Positions 23,012 to 32,467 of a DNA stretch of 64,000 nucleotides are shown piece after piece. The translations under genes were made by a program, and so were the position numbers. The notes beneath the pieces are model-generated. The model was not told where the DNA came from. It made no database searches and saw only the letters and a list, made by a program, of their open reading frames with translations. Position 1 is the first letter of the stretch, and each line of letters opens with the position of its first letter. The stretch covers positions 1,860,001 through 1,924,000 of the forward strand of contig NZ_CP011868.1 in assembly GCF_001294645.1 (NCBI RefSeq), written 5' to 3'. Source of the DNA: Pseudonocardia sp. HH130629-09. GTDB taxonomy: Bacteria; Actinomycetota; Actinomycetes; Mycobacteriales; Pseudonocardiaceae.

Positions 23012-23830
23012 TCAGGGTCGGGTGACGGCTGCCTCGAACGCGGGCAGGTAACCGTCGCGGTAACCCTGGGGGGTCGGGTGGTAAACGGCCGGGGCCGACG
23101 CCGGCGGGGGAGTGATCCACGGGTCGGCGGAGCAGACCCCGTGTCCGGCGAACGCGGCGCGGACGTCGACGAACTGGCCCCGGAAGCGTCCGGCTGCGTC
23201 GGCGAGGGCGGCGTCGAGGGTGTCGGCGGCCCGGTTCAGCGCCTCCCGGCGGACGGCGTTCGGGACGCCGGGGACGTCGCAGTCGGGGCCCGGCTCGAAC
23301 AGTCGCGGGTAGCCCAGGACCAGGATCTTCGCCCCGGGGGCCTGCAGCCGGACCCCGACGATCGTCGAGATCAGCCCGCCGGGAGCGATCCAGCGGGCGG
23401 CGCGCTCCCCGCCTCGGATGGCGCGCAGGCAGGTCTCGTCGTCGCGGGCGGTGCTGCAGACGGCCAGGACCGGCCCGAACCCGGTGTCGTTGCCGCCGAC
23501 GGTGATCGTCACCAGGGTGGTGTCGGCGGAGACGGTGCGCACCTGCCGGGCGATCACCTCGCCACTGGTGGCGCCGCTGCACGCGACGCTGACGAACGAC
23601 GCCGGGTCGTGGCGGGCCGCCCACAGTGCCGGGTAGGACGCGGCGCTGCGGCGGCAGTCGCCGGTGGCCGGGTCCGGCCGGGCCCCGACGCCCGCGGCGT
23701 AGGAATCGCCGAGCGCGACGTACCGGACGGCGGCCGCGGCCGCGACGGCCGGTGCCGGGTCGGCGAGTGCCGCCGGCGCCAGGACGACCAGCAACGCGCA
23801 CGTCAGCAGGGGGACCAGGAGGCGGCGCAC
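23012..23830 (-). CDS. Secreted SGNH-family esterase/lipase
   Basis: 272 aa. Signal peptide LLVPLLTCALLVVLAPAALA, then an SGNH hydrolase: block I VALGDSYAAGVGA (nucleophile Ser), block III VTITVGGNDTGFGP (oxyanion Asn), block V in AVYHPTPQGYRDGYL (catalytic His). Several Cys suggest disulphides in the exported protein. It resembles the Streptomyces SGNH lipase/esterase group; substrate unknown. The frame is open far upstream; GTG 23830 is chosen because it directly precedes the signal peptide. Confidence 0.9.
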   Translation of the reverse strand: MRRLLVPLLTCALLVVLAPAALADPAPAVAAAAAVRYVALGDSYAAGVGARPDPATGDCRRSAASYPALWAARHDPASFVSVACSGATSGEVIARQVRTVSADTTLVTITVGGNDTGFGPVLAVCSTARDDETCLRAIRGGERAARWIAPGGLISTIVGVRLQAPGAKILVLGYPRLFEPGPDCDVPGVPNAVRREALNRAADTLDAALADAAGRFRGQFVDVRAAFAGHGVCSADPWITPPPASAPAVYHPTPQGYRDGYLPAFEAAVTRP

Positions 23831-24225
23831 CCGTTCAGACAACCCTGGCGGCACCGCTGCGGCAATCCGGGCACCGGGTGAGGGGGTGCACGCGCCGTCG
23901 ACGACGAGGTGCGCCGAACGGGTCCCGGCCGGGCCGCGTCCGCGGACGACATGCCGCGGAGCTGCCGCGCACGCGTCATCACTGTGGGTGAGTGCGCCGA
24001 AGGCGATCTGCCCGGCCACGACCACTCGACCCCGGCGCGCTACAGGCGGAAAGCCCAGCTCAGGGCCCTGTCCGAGGTGGACCGAGCGGATCGGCGGCAC
24101 GGTGAACGGCAGGTGGCCGGGGCGAGTGGCAGGCCTCGTCCGCCCACCGCCCGCAACGTCCCGTCGGTCTCGTGATCACCCGTTCGGGTTTGTCCGTCCG
24201 GTGCGTCCGGCTAGCGTCGGAATCA
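23831..24225. other. Intergenic region with a candidate promoter for the M23 peptidase
   Basis: No credible gene in this stretch between the divergent esterase and M23 peptidase genes. Near its right end TTGTCC (24190-24195) and TAGCGT (24212-24217), spaced 16 bp, could be the -35 and -10 boxes of the peptidase promoter, placing the transcript start close to the structured leader that follows. Confidence 0.4.
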
Positions 24226-24308
24226 GATCACGGAACGGTCACGAACCGGACGCGGCTTCTCCCCAGGGGGCCGCCCGCTCCCCACGGGTTGTCCGCCGTT
24301 CCGCGATC
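24226..24308 (+). promoter_or_regulatory. Structured RNA leader of the M23 peptidase gene
   Basis: GATCACGGAACGG (24226-24238) pairs with CCGTTCCGCGATC (24296-24308) at 12 of 13 positions. Inside, CGGAC/GTCCG (24247-24251, 24291-24295) extends the stem and two hairpins close the loop: GCGGC/GCCGC (24252-24256, 24270-24274) and CCCG/CGGG (24274-24277, 24285-24288, sharing one base). The ribosome site GGAAGGAA follows at once. This three-way-junction-like fold suggests a riboswitch or attenuator; I could not match it to the ydaO c-di-AMP class. Confidence 0.5.
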
Positions 24309-24322
24309 CGGAAGGAATCGTC

Positions 24323-25306
24323 GTGGCACGGCATCGCTCCCCCCGGAGCCGTCGGACGAGCCTCGCGATCCCGGCCCCGCAGCTCGCGGTGGCCGGGATC
24401 GGGGCCCCGGTCGGCTCGTTCCCCGCAGGTCCGTACGTCCGGCGCGCCCGTGACATCCGGACCGAGGACGGTTCGCGCTGGTCGGCGTCCACCCGGATCG
24501 CCGCCGCCGTCGTCGCGGTGGGCGGCATCGCGGCCACCGCCCATGCGACCGTCGGCTCCGGCGACCTGTCCGCGGCCGTGACGTCCTGGTTCGACACGGC
24601 GGGATCGTCGTCCGTGTCGAACCAGAACGCCGCCCTTCCCGCCACCGTGCCCGCGCCCCGGTCCGCCGCGGACACCGCGACCTCCCCGATCGCGGACCCG
24701 GCCACCATCGCCTCGCTCGCCGCCCCGGCCGCCGCCCCCTCCGCGGCCGCGCGCACCGTCGCCGCCGCGGACACCGGCCGTGCCAGGGCCGCCTCCGCGG
24801 TCCAGGCCGCCACCGCCTCGGTCGACCAGGTCCGCAAGGCCGCCGAGGAGCGCGCCCGGGCGGTGGAGGCCGCCCGCGCCGCGGGCGCCACCGGCGCGCT
24901 GCAGTCCGCGTCCGCGGGCGGTGCGGTGTCGATCGTGACCGGCCGGGTCACCTCGGGCTTCGGATCCCGCTGGGGCACCCAGCACATGGGGCTCGACATC
25001 GCCGCGCCGATCGGTACCCCGATCCACGTGCCGCTCGCCGGCACCGTCATCAGCTCCGGCCCGGCCAGCGGGTTCGGCATGTGGGTCCGGGTCCGGCACT
25101 CCGACGGCACGGTCACCGTCTACGGCCACATCAACCGCTCGCTGGTCTCGGTCGGCCAGAAGGTGGCGGCGGGCCAGCAGATCGCCGAGGTCGGCAACCG
25201 CGGCCAGTCCACCGGCCCGCACCTGCACATCGAGGTCGTGGACCCGAGCGGAACCAAGATCAACCCGAAGCCGTGGCTCGACGCGAACGGGTTCCGCTAC
25301 ACCTGA
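24323..25306 (+). CDS. M23-family cell-wall peptidase
   Basis: 327 aa. A basic N-terminal cytoplasmic part of about 50 residues, one membrane segment (TRIAAAVVAVGGIAATAHA), an Ala/Ser-rich stretch with a short coiled coil (RARAASAVQAATASVDQVRK to RARAVEAARAAG), then a LytM/peptidase M23 domain from about residue 210. Zinc ligands appear in QHMGLDIAAP (H..D) and GPHLHIEV (HLH), with the second His region at VYGHINRS. It likely cleaves or binds peptidoglycan cross-links. GTG 24323 follows GGAAGGAA. Confidence 0.92.
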   Translation: MARHRSPRSRRTSLAIPAPQLAVAGIGAPVGSFPAGPYVRRARDIRTEDGSRWSASTRIAAAVVAVGGIAATAHATVGSGDLSAAVTSWFDTAGSSSVSNQNAALPATVPAPRSAADTATSPIADPATIASLAAPAAAPSAAARTVAAADTGRARAASAVQAATASVDQVRKAAEERARAVEAARAAGATGALQSASAGGAVSIVTGRVTSGFGSRWGTQHMGLDIAAPIGTPIHVPLAGTVISSGPASGFGMWVRVRHSDGTVTVYGHINRSLVSVGQKVAAGQQIAEVGNRGQSTGPHLHIEVVDPSGTKINPKPWLDANGFRYT

Positions 25307-25307
25307 G

Positions 25308-26743
25308 TCAGGAGCTCTGGACCGCCTCCAGCGCCCGGATCTTGTTCGTCGCGTCCAGCGCGGCGACCTTGTAGGCCTCCGACAGCGTCGGGTAGTTCAG
25401 GACGGTGTCGACGAGGTAGTCCACCGTCCCGCCGCAGCCCATGATGGCCTGCCCGATGTGCACGAGGTCGGTGGCGTTGGTGCCGAACACGTGCACCCCG
25501 AGCAGCCGGCGGTCCTCGGGCGACACCAGCAGCTTGAGCATGCCGTAGGAGTCGCCGACGATCGCGCCGCGGGCGAGCTCGCGGTAGCGGGACAGCCCGG
25601 TCTCGTACGGGATCGCCGCCGCGGTCAGCTCCGCCTCGGTCCGCCCGCAGAACGAGATCTCCGGCATCGTGTAGATGCCGATCGGCTGCAGCTCGTGCAG
25701 CTCGCGGACCGGCTCGTCGAACAGGTGGTAGGCCGCCAGGCGGCCCTGGTCCATGCTCGTCGACGCCAGCGCCGGGAGCCCGATCACGTCGCCGACCGCC
25801 GCGATGTGCTCGACCGAGGTCCGGTACTGCTTGTCGACCTCGATGCGACCCGGTCGTCGGCCTGGATGCCAGCCGCGTCCAGGCCCAGCTCCTCGGTCAT
25901 GCCCTGCCGGCCCGCCGAGTACATGACCATGTCGGCCGGGATCTTCTTGCCGCTGGCCAGGCTGGTCACCGTGCCGCGGCCGTTCACCTCGACCGAGGAC
26001 ACCTCCTCGCCGAACCGGAAGGTGACCGCCGAGTCCCGCAGGTGGAACTTCAGCGACTCCACGACCTCCGGGTCGCAGAAGCCGAGCATCGAGTCCCGCT
26101 TCTCCACCACGGTCACCCGGGTGCCGAGCGCGGCGAACATCGAGGCGTACTCGATGCCGATGACCCCCGCCCCGACGACGACCATCGAGCCCGGCACCCG
26201 GCCGAGCTGCAGCACCTGGTCGGAGTCGACGACCCGCTCGCCGTCGAACGCGACGGTGTCCGGCCGGGCCGGGCGGGTCCCGGTCGCGACCACGAAGTGC
26301 GAGGCGGTGACCTGGTTGTGGTCACCCCGCCCCGACCCCTCGACGACGACGGTGTGCGGGTCGGTGAAGCGCGCCGTCCCGGTCAGGATGTCGACGTGGT
26401 TGCGCAGCAGCTGGTTGCGGACGATCTCGGTCTCCCGGCCGATCACGTGCCGGGTGCGGGCCAGCAGGTCGTCGATGGTGATCTCGGACTTGACCCGGTA
26501 GCTGGCGCCGTACATCTCGCGCTGGCTGAACCCGTACAGGTACAGCACCGCCTCGCGCAGCGTCTTCGACGGGATGGTGCCGGTGTTGACGCAGACGCCA
26601 CCCATCATGTGGCCGCGGTCGGCGATCGCCACCCGCTTCCCCAGCTTCGCCGCGGCGATCGCGGCCTTCTGCCCGCCGGGACCGGAGCCGATCACCAGCA
26701 GGTCGTAGTCGTGGGCGGGTGACCCGTCGGCACTCACCCGCAC
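25308..26743 (-). pseudogene. sthA: Soluble NAD(P)+ transhydrogenase, one frameshift
   Basis: Two adjacent frames together give a complete Si-specific transhydrogenase flavoprotein. The first (26743 down to about 25850) has the FAD motif [20 protein letters not shown], the redox region [15 protein letters not shown] (first Cys replaced by Val-type context, typical of this family) and the NAD motif [17 protein letters not shown]. The second carries the dimerisation domain ([16 protein letters not shown]). The shift is a missing G where GACCGGGGTCGC is expected (25848-25851). A real mutation or a sequencing error in a G run; if an error, the enzyme is intact. Confidence 0.85.
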
Positions 26744-26794
26744 AGCGTGGTGGTCGGGGTGCCGCGCGGCAACCGTGCGGGTGTGAACAGCGTG

Positions 26795-28288
26795 TCACGG
26801 CCGGTAGGAGCGTCTCCGCTCGTCGGCGAGGAAGTGCGCGGTCTCCCGGGTGGCGGTGTAGAGCGAGCGGTAGTGCGGGTGGAAGCGGTCGTACACCTCG
26901 CGGGCCGCCGGGTCCGGCTCGATCGTGCGGACGACCGGGTTCCAGTCGCGCAGCCGCGGCTCGGCCCCGGTCGCGACGGCGGCCAGCCACGCGTCGCCGA
27001 GCGCGGCGCCGACGGTCTGCTCCGGCACGTCCTGCGGGACCCCGGTCACGTCGGTGACGATCCGGGTCCACAGCCCGCCCTGTACCCCGCCGCCCACGGC
27101 GACCAGGCGCTTCGTGCCGCCGCCCGCGGACCGCATGACCTCCAGGTTGTGCCGCACGCCGTGCGCGATGCCCTCCAGCGCGGCCCGGTAGACCTCGCCG
27201 CGGGTGTGCCCGGTGGTCAGCCCGGCGAGGACGCCGCGGGCATCCGGGTCGAACAGCGGGGTCCGTTCCCCGGCGAAGTAGGGGAGCAGCAGCAGCCCGC
27301 CGCTGCCCGGCGGCACCTCGGCGGCCTCGGCGACGAGCTCGGTGAACCCCTCCCCGGTGAGATCGCGCAGCCAGTTCGTGATCGCCCCGGAGGTCGCCAT
27401 CCCGGCGGCCAGGGTGAACGAACCCGGTTCGACGCCGCGGGTCGTCCACATCGCCGGGTGCGGGTGCGGACGGTCGATGACCTCGATGAGGAACATCGTC
27501 GTCCCGTACATGACCATCACCTCCCCGGCGCCGGTGACGCCGGCGCTGGTGGCCTCGGCCCACGCGTCGACGGTGCCGGCGGTGACCGGCAGCCCCTCCG
27601 GCAGACCGGTCGCGGCGGCCGCCGCCGCGGTCACCCGCCCGGCGACCTCGGTCGGCCACAGCAGCCGGGGCAGCGTGATGCCCGGGGCGGTGCGCTCGGC
27701 CCAGTCGGGCGCCCAGTCCGCGGCGGTCAGGTCGTACATCGGGTCGCACTGGCTGGCCGAGTGGTGGTCGAGCACGTACTCGCCGGTGAGCCGGTGCACC
27801 AGGTACGACGAGCACATCAGGAACATCTCGGTGCGCGCGAACACCTCCGGTTCGTGCCGGGCCAGCCACCGCCACTTCGGCCCCACCGCCTGCGACGAGA
27901 GCGGTGTCCCTGCCCGGGCCAGGATCGCGTCGACGCCCAGCTCCGCGTTCAGCTCGTCGATCTCGGCGCCGGCGCGGGTGTCGACGCCGTAGAGGATGGC
28001 CGGGCGCAGCGGGCGGCCGTCGCCGTCGGCGGGGAGCAGGGTCGGCCCGATCCCCGACACCCCCAGCCCGGCGAGCCCGGCGCCGTCGTCGAGGGCGGGC
28101 AGCAGCTCCCGCACGATCGCGACGAAGTCGCCCCACCAGACGGCCTCGGCGTCGTGCTCGACGTGGCCGGGCACCGGCTGCGCGGTGTCGTGTGCCCGGT
28201 CGGTCCGGGCCAGCACCCGGCCGCCGGCGTCGACGAGGACGCCCTTCGAACCCGACGTGCCGATGTCGACGCCCATATACACGCGCAT
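26795..28288 (-). CDS. FGGY-family carbohydrate kinase
   Basis: 497 aa. N-terminal ATPase domain: MGVDIGTSGSKGVLVDAGGR (about residues 5-24). Middle: LPVTAGTVDAWAEATSAGV and VMVMYGTTMFL. C-terminal: LEGIAHGVRHNLEVM and RLVAVGGGVQGGLWTRIV, the adenosine-binding part. FGGY kinases phosphorylate pentoses, gluconate, glycerol or related polyols; it resembles xylulokinase-like members but the substrate is not fixed by sequence. No sugar transporter or isomerase is adjacent. The transhydrogenase gene follows after 51 bp on the same strand. ATG 28288 has a GGAGGTAGGAAGG site. Confidence 0.9.
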   Translation of the reverse strand: MRVYMGVDIGTSGSKGVLVDAGGRVLARTDRAHDTAQPVPGHVEHDAEAVWWGDFVAIVRELLPALDDGAGLAGLGVSGIGPTLLPADGDGRPLRPAILYGVDTRAGAEIDELNAELGVDAILARAGTPLSSQAVGPKWRWLARHEPEVFARTEMFLMCSSYLVHRLTGEYVLDHHSASQCDPMYDLTAADWAPDWAERTAPGITLPRLLWPTEVAGRVTAAAAAATGLPEGLPVTAGTVDAWAEATSAGVTGAGEVMVMYGTTMFLIEVIDRPHPHPAMWTTRGVEPGSFTLAAGMATSGAITNWLRDLTGEGFTELVAEAAEVPPGSGGLLLLPYFAGERTPLFDPDARGVLAGLTTGHTRGEVYRAALEGIAHGVRHNLEVMRSAGGGTKRLVAVGGGVQGGLWTRIVTDVTGVPQDVPEQTVGAALGDAWLAAVATGAEPRLRDWNPVVRTIEPDPAAREVYDRFHPHYRSLYTATRETAHFLADERRRSYRP

Positions 28289-28390
28289 GGGACCTTCCTA
28301 CCTCCCCCGGCCCGTGGTGCACACAGTGCGGGTGCAGAACGTTCGTGCAGGTCGACCTGCCGACCGCCGCGCCGCCCCGAACCATCCACG

Positions 28391-28412
28391 ACACCCCCTC
28401 AGGAAGGGGTGT
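28391..28412. promoter_or_regulatory. Inverted repeat in the divergent gap between kinase and DUF4192 genes
   Basis: ACACCCC-N8-GGGGTGT, perfect 7-bp arms, about midway between the FGGY kinase start (28288, minus) and the DUF4192 start (28484, plus). It could be an operator or part of a short hairpin; no regulator gene is adjacent. Confidence 0.35.
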
Positions 28413-28483
28413 GACGCCCGGCTGTCCACAGCCGGGCGGGTGACGGTGTTCCGCACGCCCCGGCCCGGGCCGACCGTGGTGCC

Positions 28484-29617
28484 ATGACCGCCTGCACCCA
28501 GCCCGAACCCGCCCCGCCGCCGCCCGGGACGGCGGACCCGCCCGACCCCGGTCCACCGGAGCCGTTCGGCCCGCCGCCGCGGCTGGAGAGCCCCGCCGAG
28601 CTGATCGCCGCGATCCCGGTGCTGCTCGGGTTCCACCCCCGGGACTCGCTGGTCCTCGTCTCGCTCACCGGCTCGCGTCACGGGGACGGGGTCGGGCTCA
28701 CCGTGCGGGTCGACCTCCCGCGCTCGTCGGCCTCGGCACGCCGGGTGTGCCAGGAGGCGGTCGGGGTGCTCACCGGCGAACGGCCGGCCCGGGCACTGGC
28801 ACTGGTCGTGCGCGACCCGGGCCCGGGCGGGCCGAGCCCGCGCCGGAGCCGCCGGGACATGGGGTCCGCCGCGCGGCGGGCGCTGCTCGACGCCGGGATC
28901 GAGCCCGTCGCGGTGCTCTGGGCGACGGGCACCGGGGCGGGGGACCGCTGGGGCTGTTTCGACCAGCCCTGCGCCTGCGGCGGCATCCTGCCCGACCCGG
29001 CGTCGACCGCCCTGGGGGTCACGGCCGCGGTCCGCGACGGCCGGGCCGTCCTGCCCGACCGCGCTGCGGTGCTCGCCCCGCTCGACGGCGACGCCGGCGC
29101 CCGCCGCCGCCGGGCCCGACTGCGCGACACCGGCGCCGCGCCCGCCAGGGTCTCCGCCGCGGTCGGCACCGCGCTGCTCGACGCCTGCCTGGACGAGGCC
29201 GCCGCGAGCCGGCTCGTCGTCGACGACCGGCTGGCGTTGGCGCTGTGCGGCGCCCTCGACGTCGGTGACGTGCGTGACGAGGCACTGCGCCGCTGCCTGG
29301 GCGGCCGCGCGGCGGACGCCGAACAGCTGTGGGCGGTACTGGCCGCGGCCCTGCCGTCACCGCAGCGGGCCCACCCGCTGGCGCTGCTCGCGGTGTGCGC
29401 CCTGCTGCGCGGTGACGGTGCGCTCGCGACCGGGGCGGTGCAGCGTGCGCTGGCCGAGCGGCCCGACCACGTGCTCGCCGGGGTGGTGGCGAGCAGCCTG
29501 CACGGCACGCGTGACCCGCGCTCACCCGCCGCGCGGTGGGCGGGCCCGCGCGGACTGCGGCGGCTGCTCACCGCGATGCTCGACCCGGACGCGACCGACG
29601 ACCCGGCCGCCCGGTGA
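28484..29617 (+). CDS. DUF4192 family protein
   Basis: 377 aa. It belongs to the actinobacterial DUF4192 family: after a Pro-rich N-terminus comes LESPAELIAAIPVLLGFHPR followed by DSLVLVSL, then GLTVRVDLPR, ALALVVRD, WGCFDQPCACGG and a helical C-terminal half (LCGALDVGDVRDEALRRCLG, HPLALLAVCALLRGDGALAT). The function of the family is unknown; members look cytoplasmic. ATG 28484. Monocistronic by context. Confidence 0.85.
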   Translation: MTACTQPEPAPPPPGTADPPDPGPPEPFGPPPRLESPAELIAAIPVLLGFHPRDSLVLVSLTGSRHGDGVGLTVRVDLPRSSASARRVCQEAVGVLTGERPARALALVVRDPGPGGPSPRRSRRDMGSAARRALLDAGIEPVAVLWATGTGAGDRWGCFDQPCACGGILPDPASTALGVTAAVRDGRAVLPDRAAVLAPLDGDAGARRRRARLRDTGAAPARVSAAVGTALLDACLDEAAASRLVVDDRLALALCGALDVGDVRDEALRRCLGGRAADAEQLWAVLAAALPSPQRAHPLALLAVCALLRGDGALATGAVQRALAERPDHVLAGVVASSLHGTRDPRSPAARWAGPRGLRRLLTAMLDPDATDDPAAR

Positions 29618-29721
29618 GCCCGTCGGTCGAGGCGGCGGGCCGTTGCTCGCCGACCGGCACCCCGACCGACCGGCACCTCCGCCGGTCAACAGCCCGGCCG
29701 GGACACCGACGGCGGTCCGGG

Positions 29722-30690
29722 TCACCGGGACCGGGCGAACTCCCAGGCGTCGGCGACGATCTCGGCGATCGCGGTGCGCGACGGCTTCCAGCCCAGCTGC
29801 TGCGCGGCCTGCTCGCTCGATGCCACCAGCACCGCCGGGTCCCCGGCCCGGCGCGGCGCGACGACGGCCGGGATCGGGTGCCCGGTCACCGTGCGGCAGG
29901 CCTGCACGACCTCGAGCACGGAGAACCCCTGACCGCTGCCGAGGTTGTAGATGTCGTGCCGGCCCGCGACGGCATGGGTCAGGGCGAGCAGGTGGGCCTC
30001 GGCGAGGTCGTCGACGTGGATGTAGTCGCGCACACAGGAGCCGTCGGGGGTGGGCCAGTCGTCGCCGTAGACCGAGATCGACTCCCGGGTGCCCGCGGCG
30101 ACCTGCAGGACCAGCGGGATCAGATGGGTCTCGACCGCGTGCCGCTCCCCGAGCGGGGTGTCACCGGACAGGTGCGCCCCGGCCACGTTGAAGTACCGCA
30201 GGCTCGTCGCGGCCAGGCCGTGCGCCCGCGCATAGGAGGTGATCATGTGGTCGATCGCGAGCTTGCTCGCCCCGTAGGGGTTGGTCGGCCGGGTCGGCGC
30301 GGTCTCCGGGATCGGGACCTGCTCCGGCTCGCCGTAGGTGGCCGCGGTGGAGGAGAACACCAGCCGCGGCACCGCGTGCTCCCGGACGGCCTCCAGCAGC
30401 CGGAACGAGGCCACGACGTTGCCGTCCCAGTACTTCTCGGGTTGCTCGACGGACTCCCCGACCAGCGAGCGGGCGGCGTAGTGCAGCACGCCGTCGAACC
30501 CGCCGCGGCCCAGGACCTCCCCGGCGCGGGCGCCGAGCTCACCCTCGACGAACTCCGCCCCCGCGGGCACGGCGTCGCGGTGGCCGGTGGACAGGTCGTC
30601 GAGCACGACGACCTCGTGGCCGGCGTCGAGCAGGTGTGCGGCGCACACGCTGCCCACGTAACCCGCGCCGCCGGTGACGAGCAGCTTCAC
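29722..30690 (-). CDS. galE: UDP-glucose 4-epimerase
   Basis: 322 aa extended SDR. NAD-binding [19 protein letters not shown] at residues 3-21, catalytic Ser in [13 protein letters not shown], YxxxK in [13 protein letters not shown], and the sugar-nucleotide region [15 protein letters not shown]. It interconverts UDP-glucose and UDP-galactose for the Leloir pathway and cell-wall galactan. The GTG start has an AGGAGG site. It follows ideR by 15 bp and so is cotranscribed; a dtxR/ideR-galE pairing is known in corynebacteria. Confidence 0.93.
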   Translation of the reverse strand: MKLLVTGGAGYVGSVCAAHLLDAGHEVVVLDDLSTGHRDAVPAGAEFVEGELGARAGEVLGRGGFDGVLHYAARSLVGESVEQPEKYWDGNVVASFRLLEAVREHAVPRLVFSSTAATYGEPEQVPIPETAPTRPTNPYGASKLAIDHMITSYARAHGLAATSLRYFNVAGAHLSGDTPLGERHAVETHLIPLVLQVAAGTRESISVYGDDWPTPDGSCVRDYIHVDDLAEAHLLALTHAVAGRHDIYNLGSGQGFSVLEVVQACRTVTGHPIPAVVAPRRAGDPAVLVASSEQAAQQLGWKPSRTAIAEIVADAWEFARSR

Positions 30691-30705
30691 GTGTCCGGAT
30701 CCTCC

Positions 30706-31422
30706 TCAGATCGCGCGGACGAGCACGGCGTGCGCGACCGGCGGAGCGACGGTCGACTTCTCGTCGTCCGAGCTCACCGGCACCGGGTCGCCGAAGCGGG
30801 AGATCGGGCCCACCTCGACCGCGTTGCCGGGCACGATCCCCGCGAGCTTCAGCTCGCCCATGAGGTCGGAGTCCAGCTGCACGTGCTCGGCGATCCGCCG
30901 GATCTCCACGCGACCGCCGCCGCGGCGGGCCAGCTCGTCGAGCCGCTGCAGGCCGACCTCGAGGGTGGGCGGCACCGACGACGGCGCCGAGGTGTCGTCA
31001 CCGCGCTCCAGCTCCTCCAGACCCGGGATCGGGTTGCCGTAGGGCGAGACGGTCGGCTTGTCGAGCAGGTGCAGCAGCTTGCGCTCGACGTCCTCGCTCA
31101 TCACGTGCTCCCAGCGGCACGCCTCGGCGTGGACGAGCTCCCACTCGAGCCCGATCACGTCGATCAGCAGCCGCTCGGCGAGCCGGTGCTTGCGCATGAC
31201 GGCGACGGCGCGGCCGCGACCCTCGTCGGTCAGCTCGAGGTGGCGGTCCCCGGCCACGACGACGAGTCCGTCGCGTTCCATACGGGCCACCGTCTGGCTG
31301 ACGGTCGGCCCGCTCTGTCCGAGGCGTTCGGCGATCCGCGCGCGCAGCGGGACGACGCCTTCCTCCTCGAGTTCGTAGATGGTGCGGAGGTACATCTCCG
31401 TGGTGTCGATGAGGTCGTTCAC
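30706..31422 (-). CDS. ideR: Iron-dependent repressor IdeR (DtxR family)
   Basis: 238 aa. N-terminal winged helix: LIDTTEMYLRTIYELEEEGV, ERLGQSGPTVSQTVARMERD, DRHLELTDEGR. The dimerisation/metal domain contains HAEACRWEHVMSEDVERKL with the Cys, Glu and His ligands and an N-terminal Met10 equivalent. A C-terminal SH3-like domain completes the full-length IdeR/DtxR architecture. With Fe2+ bound it represses siderophore and iron-uptake genes. GTG start at 31422. I saw no match to its 19-bp operator near the RiPP or importer promoters. Confidence 0.94.
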   Translation of the reverse strand: MNDLIDTTEMYLRTIYELEEEGVVPLRARIAERLGQSGPTVSQTVARMERDGLVVVAGDRHLELTDEGRGRAVAVMRKHRLAERLLIDVIGLEWELVHAEACRWEHVMSEDVERKLLHLLDKPTVSPYGNPIPGLEELERGDDTSAPSSVPPTLEVGLQRLDELARRGGGRVEIRRIAEHVQLDSDLMGELKLAGIVPGNAVEVGPISRFGDPVPVSSDDEKSTVAPPVAHAVLVRAI

Positions 31423-31503
31423 ATGGGGCCCCTTCGTTCGACGTCCAGTCTACCCAGGGCGGCTCCCGCGCATGGCGAGCCCGTCCGGGGCAGGATGGGG
31501 CGC

Positions 31504-32433
31504 GTGTCCGGATCCATGATCCCCCCTTCGGAACTCGCCGGCCTGCTGGGGCCCGCCCCGGCCGCCGACACCGCACGACCGGTGGTGCTGGACGTCCGGT
31601 GGCGTCTGGTCGGCCCGCCCGGCCGCGCGGACCACGAGGCGCACCGGATCCCCGGAGCGGTGTTCGTCGACCTCGACACCGAGCTGTCCGCCGGCCCCGC
31701 GCGCCCGGGGCCCGGCGGGCGCCACCCGCTGCCCGACACCGGTGCGCTGCAGGAGGTCCTGCGCCGGGCCGGGGTCCGTGACGACACCGGCGACCAGCTC
31801 GTTGTCGCCTACGACGACCTCGACGGCTCGGTCGCCGCCCGCGCCTGGTGGCTGCTGCGCTGGGCCGGCGTCGCGCCCGGCCGGGTCCGGGTGCTCGACG
31901 GCGGGTTCGCCGGCTGGCAGGCCGCACGCCTGCCCGTTGCCGGGAGCGCCCCGAGTGCCGGGGCACCGGAGCCGGAGCCCCTGCCACCCGGCGACCTGGT
32001 GGTCCGGCCGGGCGGGATGCCCGTCGTCGACGCCGACGGGGCCGCCGCGCTGGCCCGCGACGGGGTACTCCTCGACGCCCGCGCCGCCGTCCGCTTCCGT
32101 GGCGAGACCGAGCCGGTCGACCCGCGTGCCGGGCACGTCCCGGGTGCCCGCAACACCCCGGCCGCGGCGAACACCGGCCCGGACGGGCGCTGGCACCGCG
32201 CCGACGCGCTGGCCGAGCGCTTCCGCGCCGCCGGCGTCGCACCGGGCGTCGCGACCGGCGCCTACTGCGGGTCCGGTGTCAACGCCTGCGCCCTGGTGCT
32301 GGCGCTGGAGGAGTCCGGCCTCACCACGCCGGACGCCCCGGCCGCGCTGTACCCCGGGTCGTGGTCGGAGTGGAGCGCCGACCCGGACCGCCCGGCGGAG
32401 ATCGGGGACCGGCCGTGGGCCGCGCGGGAGTGA
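31504..32433 (+). CDS. Two-domain sulfurtransferase (rhodanese/3-mercaptopyruvate type)
   Basis: About 309 aa with two rhodanese domains. The N-terminal domain has PVVLDVRWRL, HEAHRIPGAVFVDLDTEL and LPDTGALQEVLRRAGVRDDT but no catalytic Cys. The C-terminal domain has VLLDARAAVRFRGETEP, AGHVPGARNTPAAANT and the active-site loop GAYCGSGVNACAL, whose CGSGV-type loop favours a mercaptopyruvate sulfurtransferase-like enzyme. Start uncertain: GTG 31504 is chosen (AGGATGG upstream); ATG 31495 and ATG 31516 are in frame. It moves sulfur from a thiol donor to an acceptor. acuC follows 34 bp downstream. Confidence 0.88.
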   Translation: MSGSMIPPSELAGLLGPAPAADTARPVVLDVRWRLVGPPGRADHEAHRIPGAVFVDLDTELSAGPARPGPGGRHPLPDTGALQEVLRRAGVRDDTGDQLVVAYDDLDGSVAARAWWLLRWAGVAPGRVRVLDGGFAGWQAARLPVAGSAPSAGAPEPEPLPPGDLVVRPGGMPVVDADGAAALARDGVLLDARAAVRFRGETEPVDPRAGHVPGARNTPAAANTGPDGRWHRADALAERFRAAGVAPGVATGAYCGSGVNACALVLALEESGLTTPDAPAALYPGSWSEWSADPDRPAEIGDRPWAARE

Positions 32434-32467
32434 CCGCGCCCGCCGGCCTGGCATACGGTTCCGGCCC

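Noticed and set aside
24226..24308. c-di-AMP (ydaO) riboswitch
   Set aside because: The gene context fits, but the conserved ydaO core sequences are not visible by eye; kept only as an unassigned structured leader.
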